Translations under genes and position numbers: made by a program | Shown: positions 12,855 to 24,800 of the stretch, one piece after another | Layout of the letters: each line of letters begins with the position of its first letter | Position numbering within the stretch: position 1 is the stretch's first letter | Notes under the pieces: model-generated | Databases searched by the model: none | What the model saw: the letters and a program-made list of their open reading frames with translations, nothing else | What the model was told of the DNA's origin: nothing | Source of the DNA: a virus | Reading direction: 5' to 3' (one strand) | DNA: 34,585 nucleotides | IMG/VR virus record: IMGVR_UViG_3300042292_000592 | Location: 1-34,585 of that record

Positions 12855-15800
12855 ATGTCTGACACAGGTGATCTCACAGCGCGATTAGGTATTGATGCAT
12901 CTGTTACTGGTGCTGATTCCGTATCGGGTCTTGCTCAAAATGTAGCGTCCTTATCACAACAGCTTCTTCAGTTATCGCAAGGGGCCATCAGGCAGGCTAG
13001 TGTTCAGGATCAGTTGTCTAAGGCACTAGATCGCACCAAGTTGAGTACGAGCTTAGCACGGACTGCATTGCACGACTATCGTCAAAGCGCAGCCTTGGCT
13101 AATACGGTTATTAGACAAACAGAGAAGCACCTTATTGCTCTAGACGCTGCGCAAAGGAAAGTTGCTGCATCAGGCGGTATGACCCCAGCGATTCAAAAGT
13201 CTTATGCCCAAACAAATACTCATTTGAATTCGATGATTGCTTCTTCTGGCAAACTGGAAAAAGTTATGAAAGGAAATGCCATTGAAGCTTATGGTAACAA
13301 AATTTCTAAAGCCGGAATTGCTGCTCAAAGAAGTTCTTATTACATGGCGGCAGCAGTAACTGCCCCGATCTTGCAAGCATTCAGGACTGCATTTTTCAAC
13401 TATACAAAACTTGAAAGAGAGCAAGTTAGATTGACAAAATTAATTTCTGACGGATTTGGAACTGGCGCAGAAGCAATAGTTCTGGCAAGAAAAGAAATGG
13501 AAAAAATGAATGCTCCATTGGATAAGATCACAAGGACATTCGGAGTTTCCAGAATACTTGTGCAGGGACTTGCAGGTGATTTTGCTGAACTTGGTGTATC
13601 GACAGCGTTTTTTACCAACCTTGACGGTCAAGTCAGTAACGCCATAACTGAGCTTGTGGATCTAACTGTAAAGCTTGAGAAATTAGGTAACTTGGACATT
13701 GGTCAATCCCAGGCCTTCATTCAGTCGGTATATCAGAACATATTGAGAGTCCGTAGAGATTTGGCGACTCAGGGCGGGTATACCCTTGACTTGACTGATG
13801 CCGATACTATGCAAAAGATCATTGCTGAATTAACAGGTCAGCTTGCAATTTTCAACTTGGTTGAAAACAAAACAACGCTGTCTTTGAAGGATATAGCAGA
13901 TGCATTCCCTGAAGTGTCTGCTGCAGCGACAACTTTCGGTTTGTCAATGTCGGAAACAACAGCACTTCTAGCGCCGATGGTTGCTGCCGGATATCAAGTG
14001 GGAGCATCAGCGAACTCCATTAAAGTTTCTCTGCAGAGAATGGTCGCTATGACCAAGCAAAACACGGGTATAATTCAAGGCTTGAATCAAGCCCTTGGTG
14101 ATGATTTCCAATATTCCGCTGGCGTAGGTATGGAAAATATTCAAATGCTCGTTGATGGTTTTAATTCTTTGTTGTCGATCAAAGGTGAGCAAGGAACTCT
14201 TGAGTTATTTGCAAGACTTTTCGGTGTCAGACAGGGACCCCGAATGGAAACCTCAATTAGGCAACTTGCTGCTTTCCAAACGGAGCTCGATAAAGTTGGA
14301 AGCGCAGAAAGAACTATCGCTAATGAGTTGGAAAATAAAGTTAACCAAAGACTCAAAGCATATGGCTATGAAGGTGTCTCTCTAAAGAAGATAGTTGACT
14401 TAAGTAATCTCCATAGAATGGCGACAAAAGAAGTTAATGGTGAGTACACACAGCAAGCAAAGCTGGTACAAGAAGGACAGAAGGATGCTGCCAAAGCATT
14501 GCAAGGAGTTTACTCTGATACTACAGATTTTATTGCAAAAGTTGGAACTGAAGCTGGAAAGATTTATTTCATGGAAGCCATGGGTGGAGCGAGCTTTGCT
14601 GGCGCACAAATGGAGCAAGAACTTAATGCAGCAATTGATACTGCCGCTATTCGCTTTGATAAATTAAGAGAGGCGCTCCTCGGAATAGGTCGGGCAATAA
14701 TTCCAGTTGTCGATAGCGTTGTTAAAATTATTCTACCCCTATTCCAGAAAGTTGAAGATTTTCTAAAAGGATTAGGGCCCGGCACAAGAAAGGCGTTAGG
14801 ATTTCTAGTTTTTGCTGCGCTGTTAATTCCTCAATTTAAAATAATTATGGCTACTATGAAAGTTCTGTTCGGAGGGGCAATATCTGGTTTCGGCAAAATG
14901 ATTTTTGGCGCAAACGGTTTGCGCTCATCGCTTATGGGCGTAAAAGCCGTAACAGTTTCATTACAAGATATTCTTACAAACCCTAAAATAACTCGGGGTT
15001 ATAATAAGTTAACTCAATACACAGATGACACATTTTTATTGGAGCAAAAAAGGGATGCACCGGGTTATCGAAAAGGAATTCTAAATAGAAGAAAAATGGT
15101 CCCTGATGCCTCGGGTGTCAGTCTACCAGTTCGTGAATTACTTGAGAATTCTGGCATGGCTGATCCGTCTGGCAAGAAATCTGTTAAATCAATATTGGGC
15201 GCATCATCTAAGTTGGGGTTAAAAAATACTGAAGAGTTAATTGATTCTATGCTCAGAGATATGGGTGCCATCCCAGCGAAGATTGCTGACGCTTCAACAA
15301 AAGCAACAGAGAGCACTGCTAAGTCAATTGCTAAATCTTTAAAGGGAACGATATTTCAAAACAATACTTTTATTGGAAACAAGTTTGGAGGCGGAACTGC
15401 TGGTCCTGGTGGTACTGGCACTGGACCGCGCACTCCAAAAACTCCAGCAACAGGTGGAACACCAATAGGCGCACCAATCACTCCACGATCAGGCGGAAGA
15501 CCAGCGAGTGGGTTTGGAAGCCGCAAAGCTTTTGGTGGAATCAGTGATGTACTTATCGGTGAAGAGGAGAGATTGGCTGATTCTATGGCAACGCCAAGTC
15601 GCTATTTTACAGACCCAAGATTTGACCAAGCAAGTTCAAGAAAGATTTCAATCCCATCGGCTAAAGACATGGGTAAGGCTGCAACAATTAGTGCACCTAT
15701 TGCGGCAGCTGTCAAGGAAGTAGCTGATGGAGCCAAAGCTGAATTGGAAGCACTTAGCAAAACAGTTACAAAAGAAGTTGAAAAAGCTAAAGAGGTTGTT

Positions 15801-18800
15801 AAAGAAGCTACTAAGCCAAAGGGTAAGTCACCCCGTGGTTCGCCAAAGAAAGTAAAAACAGCAGTTGAAAAAACTGTTGGTGAAGCTGTTAGTGCAGCAA
15901 CTGCACCTCTAAAGGAGACAGTTGGGGCAGTAACAGAAGCATCGGCTGGAACAAGTGCTGCAGTAGAAAAAGCAACAAAGAATGCCGTTAAAGCTGGGAA
16001 GGTTGTTTCAAAAGCAACAAGAGCCCCGGCTGGACAAGCTGCTCTCGTAAAGCTTTCCTATAAAGAAATTGCTGATTTCTTTGATAGCGCTGGTCAGCAA
16101 ATCCCTGATGAATATGAATTTATCAAAACAACTCAAAGAGAAATGGAGCTCACCAAGAAGGCCAAATCTGATTTCTTTAAAAATCTTACAAAGCAATTTG
16201 AAAAGAAATCACCAACACCTTTTGGATCCTTTAGAGGTAAAAATTTCTTTGCGTTTAACGCAGAAAGGTCTGCGTCCTCTAGACCGTATCTGCCAGTAAT
16301 AAGTCAACTTTTGTCGGATCAAACGGACCCGAGAGTTAATCCTAGAATGTCTCAAACAATGAATGTTAATGCTAAAAATAAAGCAAGAAATTATGTTGGC
16401 TCGATTCAAGAAAAACTGGCACTTGATCAAGCAAGCAGAAGGTCGGGTGTATCAAATAGAGAAAAAGCCGAAGCGGTAAAGCAAAGGAAAGCGGCGCAGG
16501 CCGCAAGGCTTGCAGCATATTCCTTTGAAGACGGACCCCCTGTTGGTGTTGAACAAATACAAGGGCCGGCTAATGCTAATGTAATTAAAAAATTACAAGA
16601 TGATTTGGATGCTGCTAAAAAAGCATTCGATGCTCCAATTCAGCAGAAAGATTTGATTGGTTCATCAGTCGAAAAAGTTAGAGCAAAACAGAGGGGCGTG
16701 ATAAGGAAATCTCAAGATGCTCTGGTTAAGGCACTAATGTTGAACACTGAAAAATTCATCCCAGCGACCCCGGCAACTTCTGCACTATTAAATGTGCAAA
16801 ATCAAATGCCCTCGTCTCAGCTTCAAAACATGCCGTCTCAGAAAAAAGATTATTCAAATCTTCTTTCAAATGTGGTTAAAGATATTGACGCAACAGGTCT
16901 TGATCCAAAAGCCAGGGTGCTGTATGAAACAAATTTGCAAAAACAAATTGACTCTTTAAGAACAACAAAAGATAAAGTGCTTAAGCAAGTAATTGAAGAA
17001 GAATTTGCGCAAATCAAAGCAGATAACCTTTCTAAAGCGCCGTTAGGTAGCAAAATTACTTCTGCTGGAGAAAAGAAGATTAGAGAGCAAGCTCTTCGGA
17101 ATGTAGCTCAAAAAAGAGGTCTGGACAGTATTCAGGCATTCAACCCTCTCTCAGTTGATTACGATTCCGGTGCTGAAAAAGCATTGTTGTCGAATAAAAA
17201 AGCTGTTGATGCTACAAAGAAAATGTTTAAAAACATGGGAGACAGTGGAAAGGTATTTGCTGGTCATCTTGACGAAATGGTTGCAGATGTTTCTCCTGCA
17301 AAAACGGCAGCCCGAACTAAAGCGCTTAACCAATTCAAAAAGATGCGGGACAAGCTACCAGCTGTCAGCGGCGGAATGGGTGCTGTCGGCAAGGAGATGC
17401 AATCACTTAGGGATATTGTAAATAAATCTATTGATGATTTCGTAAATCAGCTTCCAAAGTCGTTTGGTGACAATAAGAAAGCAATCATTCGACAAGTTGC
17501 TCAGGCTACTGTTGGAGCAACTCCTGGAGCAGGAGTTGGACCAGTACTTGCAACAAGTCTTGATTTGATGAATCAGGAAGTTGATAGCGCTACTGCTAAA
17601 TCAATTAAATCTAGATTAGATAATACTATTAAAGATTTATTGATATCAATTAAACAAACCCCTCAACTAGGTAAAGGTAGCGCCAGCCCGGGCCAAATGG
17701 CGAAGAAAAGTTTGGGGAGGGTATTTGAAAAAGCCAAAGGTCTTGCTAAGAATGTAACGGCTAATCATACATTGCTTGTGCAATCCCTGTCTGATATTTT
17801 GACTGACTCCCTGGCATCGGGTACATATGCTGTTGCAGAGGCTGAGAAGGGCGCTCAGGGCATATTTAAACGAGCAGCTGGTCTTGCAGGAACCCTTAAG
17901 CAAAATACATTAATTGAAATGGGCAATATTGTCCAAGATGTGAGGAGAGGGAAGGCAGTTAAGGCGCAACGCTCTGCGGCAGGAGTCGGACCAGCTCAAA
18001 CTAGCCGACCCGCTGTTCGAAAGGCATCTCAGGCAGCAAGTAAGCTTGAAACAGAGGCAATACTAAATAAAGTAACAGGAGGGAAAGGAGCCGCACCTGC
18101 TGCACCTGCTGCTCCCGCTGCTCCCGCTGCTCCTGCCGCACCTGCTGCACCTGCCGCACCTGCCGCACCTGCTGCGCCCGCCGCACCTCCTGCGCCTCCT
18201 GCGCCTCCTGCGCCTCCTGCGCCCCCAGCGCCCCCTGCTCTTGCTGATGAGCAAATCACAAAAGCACTAGGCAAGGCGAAAGTTGCACAGATTGCTAAAA
18301 TAGAAAGTCAGATTGCCGCAATGACCGCAGAGCAGCTTGCATCAGAAAGCGGCTTAAAAGTCCAAAAGGCTCAGAAAGAACTAAAGGCAAAATTAAATAC
18401 ACTCGTTAAAGCACAAACTGAAGTCGCCGCTGCCCAAGCTAATGCTGAAGAGCTAGGTCGTTCTACAACAACTAGATTAAAAGCAGCAAAAGAAAAACTT
18501 GTTGGAGCAACGAATAATGCAAAGACCGCTACCGATAAGCTCGCCAGAGCGGTCTCCGCTGCAGCGACTAGTGTTGCTGCACCAACCTCTGCTCCGAAAC
18601 CCGCACCCGCTCCTCGGCTTGGCCCTACTGCACCCGCTACACCTTCTGCCGTTACTGCTCCGAAGATAAATATAAAAGACCTGAAAGGTATTGTGCCAGA
18701 CACCGACTCGGGTTCAAGTCGAATAGTCAAGGCGGTTAAAGAGACCGCTGTAAGTTTTGATAAATCACTCGCTAACTTCTTTAAAGGACCGAACTTCTTC

Positions 18801-21800
18801 CAGGGACCAAACATTTTCCAAGGGAAGCTGATAACGGCGGATAAGTTAAAATTCAATATAACCGATAGAGCAAAAGATGCGTCTAGGCTTGCCAAAGCAA
18901 GAGGCGATTTGATTGATCCAGATGATCCACGGGCTGTTGCGGCAAGGCAATCAATGGCAAGAAGGAATTTTGCTAAATTAAAAGGTCGGATAGAAACAAG
19001 AACTGGTAAGTCATTAACAGACGATCAACTTGCTAGCCTAGGCAGAAAAACTGGATATACTTTACCAAAAGGTTTAGTTTCAAAACCAAAAGCTCCAGTA
19101 TTCCCAACACCAACTGGTGCTGCAATACCAAAAGCCCCTTTCTTCCCAACGCCATCTGGTGCTCCGATAGATAAGATTACAAAATCACTAGGTACTCTTC
19201 AAGCAAAAGTTTCGAGTGTATCAAATGCTATAACTAGCAAATTAACTGGCGCAATGTCATCCGCATTTAAAGGTGCATCAGATGCCGCTGCGGGATTGGG
19301 CTCGGCTTACGCAAGAGCTGGCGGTGGCTTTATCGCCTCGCATCTAAAGTTGGCATCTTCTGGGTTGAGTGTGCTGGCAGAGGGGTACCGAATTTCATCT
19401 ACGGCGGCCTCAACATTTACCAAGATGTCGCTAGCAGCTTCTCGTGCTGCGGATAAAATTGGTTTTAGCGGTAAATTAACGAGCTCAGTAATAAAAGATC
19501 TCGGATTTGCGTTCGGAAAAGTCGGAAGCGTACTCGCCTCAACAACTAATGCGGAATTTAAAACATTCCTATCCACCTTGCAAAGATCAAAAGTAACTAA
19601 GGCCTGGACATTTATGTTGACTGCGGGAATGATTACTTTTGTTAAATCATTGAAATCTGCCATTATGTATCTCAATATATTTGGCAATACCCGTGCAAGA
19701 GTGGAAGCAATGCGGGCGGCAATCGCAGCTCTGCCTGCTGGAGTTAGTAGGTTTAGAAAATCACTCGTAGGCCTAGCTGCCTTCACTCAGATAGGAGCGG
19801 CTCTAAAAGCTGGCTTTGGCGGAATTCTAAAAACAATTTTCTCAGTATTAGCAATTGCTATCAAACTCAATGCCGCAATGCTGTTGTTTGCTCCAATAGT
19901 TATTGTAATAGGCGCAATATTTTTCCAATTGAAGAGAGGAGTCACTGATAATTCTAAAGCAATAGCTATCTTGAAAGAGGGAGTTATTTTAATAAAGGGA
20001 GCCTTCTATGCATTAGCAAATCCAATTATGGACATTATAAATGCTTATGGTGGATTTACAAAAGCAACCGATCAAAGCGGAAAAACTGCTGGTGTAATTT
20101 ACACCCTTGCAAGGGCGTTCAGGGCGGTTGCTAAGGCATTTAATGACTTCGCAAGAGGCACTGGCGCTAGTTTTATGAAGAATACGCTCGGCCCTGTTGT
20201 TATTAGATTAGTAAACAGATTCATCCTTTTAGGTAGAGCGATAAAAGGGGCGTTCTCGGGATCCGCAAGTGCTAGCAATAATTTTAAAGCATTCCTCCTT
20301 TCTCTTCTGTATGAAGTTTTGGCGTTTACTTCAAAAATTCTTGGTTATATGGAAACACTACTCCCTCATCTTGGCGGTGTTATCGGAGCGATCATTGGAG
20401 GTGTTGCAAAAGCAACCATAAAGATGCTTGAATACCTTGGCGGTTACGCTCAAGAAATCGCCATCCTATTTGGATCGCTAATAGCCGGAATCGGTATTGC
20501 CCTGCTTCCATTTACGGTGGGGGCCTCAGCAAAAATTGTTGCCGTGGGTGGGGCGCTGGTAACAGTCGGGCTTGCTGGGGAAGTGATTGGTAAGAAACTT
20601 GCTAAATCTAGTGGTGATATCGATAAATGGGCTTCTGGAGTTGGTCAGTCAATAGCTAACGGATTGGGCTCGGTCGCTGGGTCTGTAAATAACAAAGTTA
20701 AAGAAGGCATGGACAATATAGATAAATCGTATGCCAAGAAAATTGGAAGAGGAATAAATAAAGCACTTGCTGATGGAACAGGAGACCCTGATGGTATTAA
20801 GAAGGCAATAGATGAGTCCCTTAAGAAAAATGCCCCCGCCGCAACGGCTGGTGGAGAGGCGCTGGGGTCTGCAATAGCTAAGGGCATGAAAAAGAAGTTG
20901 CTCGAAGTCAAAGAAGACTTTACTGGCAGATTCTTCTCCAGAGCTGATGCTGGTGTCGATAGATACATTGACACATTAAAGCGAGGTCTTGATGATCAGA
21001 AAGATAAGGCACTAGAGGCTTTTGATGCGCAAATAGATGCAATTGGTCAGCTTGCTGACGCAGAAGAAAGATTGACGGCAAAAATAGAGTACGAAGAAAA
21101 GAGAAGGGAGATGATCAGGACTAAGGCCCTAGATCGAGAAAATTATTTACGAGAAAGAAAAGTTGCTTCGTATGAAGGCAGAACGGAAGATGTTCGATCA
21201 CTCGACCTCTCATTCCAGAAAACAGAAAGGGATTCCAATAAAGAGCTTAAAGATTTTGATTTAGAAAGAGTTAAGACGCAGCAGTCTGAGCAAAGAGAAA
21301 AGGCTATTGATGTAATCAATAAAGAAAAAGATTTGCTCGTTAAGCAGTATGAGCAAATGTTTAGAGACTTTGATAAGCAAATTGAAGACATCAAGACAGT
21401 TGGCTTCTCCACAGAGGATGAGTTTAAAACATTGCTATCAAGACTTGGTGTTGCATCTCAAGGTTTCTCCGATGAAATAGCTTCAACATTTGATACTGCA
21501 ATGAATAGCCTGCCTATGTCTATAAATGAAGTGAGTGACAGGTCAATCGGTATGTTCTCGACTTCAATGGATAAGCTGGTGGATGAGGCTAAATCAAAAT
21601 TTGGAGCAGCCAATGGCACTGCTAATGCTACATCAATACTTGGAGCCGCATACATGTTGGCAACAGGAATGCCTGATGCATTCAAGACAGCATTTAATGA
21701 TGGAATCATTGCCCAGTATGTAACTCCTTGGTCTAGCAAAGTTACTGCATCAATTGCTGGAATCATACCTAGAGATTTGTGGGTTGAGGCAGCCGGTTTC

Positions 21801-24800
21801 GCACTTGTTGAAATGGTCAATGAGTTGAAACGGAGACTTGTTGCCCTCAAGGGAACTTTATGGGCGGAATTTAAGGCAATCTTTGCCGCAATGCCTGAAG
21901 CTGATTTCCAAAGAGTATTTGGCGGAGCATTTGCAGATCTAGAGGATATTAAAGCAAAGATGACTGGGTTATTCGCTGAGATAGTAAGTATCGCAGCAGA
22001 GATCAACACAATCGAAATAAGCAGGGAGCAGGCGGACAGTGGAGGTGGAGGTGAAGGTGCGGCTAAAGGCTCTACTGACGGAATTGCACCTGGAGAGTCG
22101 ATGGGCAATAGGGATCCAAAATATGGAGAGCACCTAGTAAGAAGACCTCTCATCCCTAAGGTAGCTATTGAGGTTGGTGACGAAAAGAGTGGCGGTGGTT
22201 TCTTTAGCTCGATAGCGGATGGTGCAAAAAATCTTGCCGACATGCTTGGTCCTGTTAAAACAGCAATACTTGGAGCCGTTGGTGCAATAGCAGGGTTCTT
22301 CTCTCTTAAAATTTTGTTTGGAATAATACAAGCTGCCTTTGCAAAGATAATTTCGTTCATTGCAGTTTTGGCTACGGCAAGTGCGGCAGTAGCGCTAACA
22401 GTGGGTGTGATCATAGGAGTGCTCATATATTTATACATTAAAGTGGAGGCCTTTAGGAATTTTGTAAACAATGTCTTTACAAAGGCATGGGAAATTCTTG
22501 GCACTGTAGTCACGGGTGTGTTTGATGGAGTAATGCTGGCAATCAATGGAGTTTGGGATTCCATAAAGGCAATCGGTCAGAACATATTGGGCTTCATGAA
22601 AGAAATATGGGGTGCCATTGGCGGAATTGTTAAAGATACTTTCAACAAGATTGTTTCATTCTTTGTCGATGGTTACAATGCTCTTAAAGACAATTTTGCA
22701 AACCTAGCATCTAGCATTTGGAATTCCTTCAGCGGAGTAGCAGGTGCTGTGTTTGATGGGATTAAGGAAATACTGTCCCCCATAATGGAGCTTGTAGGAA
22801 AAATTGCTGCAGGAATCGGCATCGCTATTGGCATTATTGTTGGCGCTGTTATGGCTGTCGTGGGCGGAGTAGTCGTCGTAATTGTAAACATCTTTAACGC
22901 AATCAAGGGTCCATTATTCTCAGTAATAGGTTTCGTCATGGATGTCATTGCGAAAATATACGATATCGTAGGCCCAGTTCTTGAGTTCGTAATTGGTATG
23001 GTTGCGAAAGTCATATCTGCTCCGTTTAAAATAATAAATGGAGTGATTGATTTGGTTATCAGCATGGTATCTGGGATATCGGGAGCGATTATCCCAATTG
23101 GTTCAATAATTCTTAATGTCCTTTTAGCGCCGTTTAAATTGTTGATAGATGTATTCAAAAAAATTGCTGAAAATCCAATTGTCAGCTGGGTTGCTAGATT
23201 CGTCGCCATGCTTGCTCTTGTAGCTGCAGTTATTGCAACATGGGGTGTCAAGCTAGCTCTTGAAGCCGTTTGGGGCATGATTAAGAAAGTCGGGGACATA
23301 CTGTCCAGTCTGGCAAAGATTGTAATTGATGTGGTTGGCACTGCGTTTAGTTTTGTTAAAGACTTGGTTCTTGGCGTGTGGGATGCAATCTATAGTAAAG
23401 TTACAGGGTTTATCGATTGGTGGCATGAGAATATCGGATCCCTCTGGTTAATATTTGTTGCGGTATTCGCAATCTTGTACGAAGCGGCAAGATGGTTCTT
23501 TAGTTGGATGAAAGACACATTCGGTCCAATACTTGCAAAAGTATGGGATGGTTTCAAGGATGCTGTTGGTGTTGTGTGGGATCTTTTGAAGCAAGTTGGT
23601 TCTTGGATTGGATCGGCATTCAGTGCGGCTTGGGATGTGTTAAAGAAAGCAGCTTCATTGTTCTGGGACTATCTGGGCGGGGCTATTGGTTTTGCTTGGG
23701 GCATCATGAAGACAGTTGCTTCATGGATCGGCACAGCATTTGGAGCCGCTTGGGATTTCTTAAAGAAAGCAGCTTCACTGTACTGGGATTACCTAAGTTT
23801 CATCATTCCGTTTGCATGGGGTGTTTTGAAAAAAGTTGCTGGCTGGATTCAGACCGCATTTGTTTTTGCATGGAATGTCCTTAAGACTGCCATTAGTTTT
23901 GTGTGGGATGTAATTAAGGAAGGCGTAAATGCTGTACTTCCAACGCTCACTATTTTAGCTAATTTTATCGGAACAGTACTAGGGGCGGCTTGGGATATTT
24001 TGAGGCAGGGTATTAGTTTTGTTTGGGATGCAATTACAGTTGGCTTTGATTTGGTATCCCCAACTCTTGGCTTCTTTGCTGACATTGTGGGCAATGTCCT
24101 TGGGGGCGCATGGGGATTTTTGAAAGAGGGTGTGAATTTTGTCTGGGATGCAATCACAGCGGGTTGGAGCTTTATATCCCCAACTCTCGGCTTCTTTGCT
24201 GACATTGTGGGCAATGTGCTTGGTGGTGCTTGGAATGTTCTAAAAGAAGGTATTGGCTTTGTTTGGGATGCAATCAAAACGGGCTGGAACTTTGTGTCTC
24301 CAATACTCGGTTTCTTTGCTGATGCCATAGGAAAAGTTATTAGAGGTGCTATTGAGAAAGTTATAGATATCTGGAATGCCTTGAAGGGAGCGTTCCAAGC
24401 GGTTTGGGATTTTGTTCAGCCGATAATTCAAAAGTTTGGTGACTTTATAGGTAAGGCTATTAGGGGCTCTATTGAAAAAGTCGTAGAAATTTGGAATGGA
24501 CTGAAGACGGCGTTCCAGTCAGTTTGGGATTTCATTCAACCAATAATTTCAAAAATTGGTAATTTCATTAAAGATGTAATTGGCGGTGCAGTTGATTTCA
24601 TCTCAGCAGCGATAAGTGCGATCCCAAGTGTGTTCAAAACTATTCTGAACAGCATAGCGGGGCTATTCAATAGAGTAGTCGATCTTCTCGGCAACTTCGC
24701 ATTCCCCAAAACAATACTCGGAATCCCTGTTCCAATCATTGGCGGTAAAAAGGTTTCTGACTTTATTGAGCTACCTTATCTTCCAACACTTTACAATGGC

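Noticed and set aside
18029-18274. Minus-strand frame of Gly-Ala-Ala repeats
   Set aside because: It is the complement of the Ala-Ala-Pro tract of the tape measure gene.
21458-22564. 368-codon open frame on the minus strand
   Set aside because: It lies wholly inside the tape measure gene, is opposite to every real gene, and its Ala/Ser/Ile-rich sequence is the complement of that gene's codons.
23581-24350. Regular 120-nt repeats as a CRISPR-like or non-coding array
   Set aside because: The units are a continuous coding frame with a conserved 40-residue protein pattern and no repeat-spacer structure.
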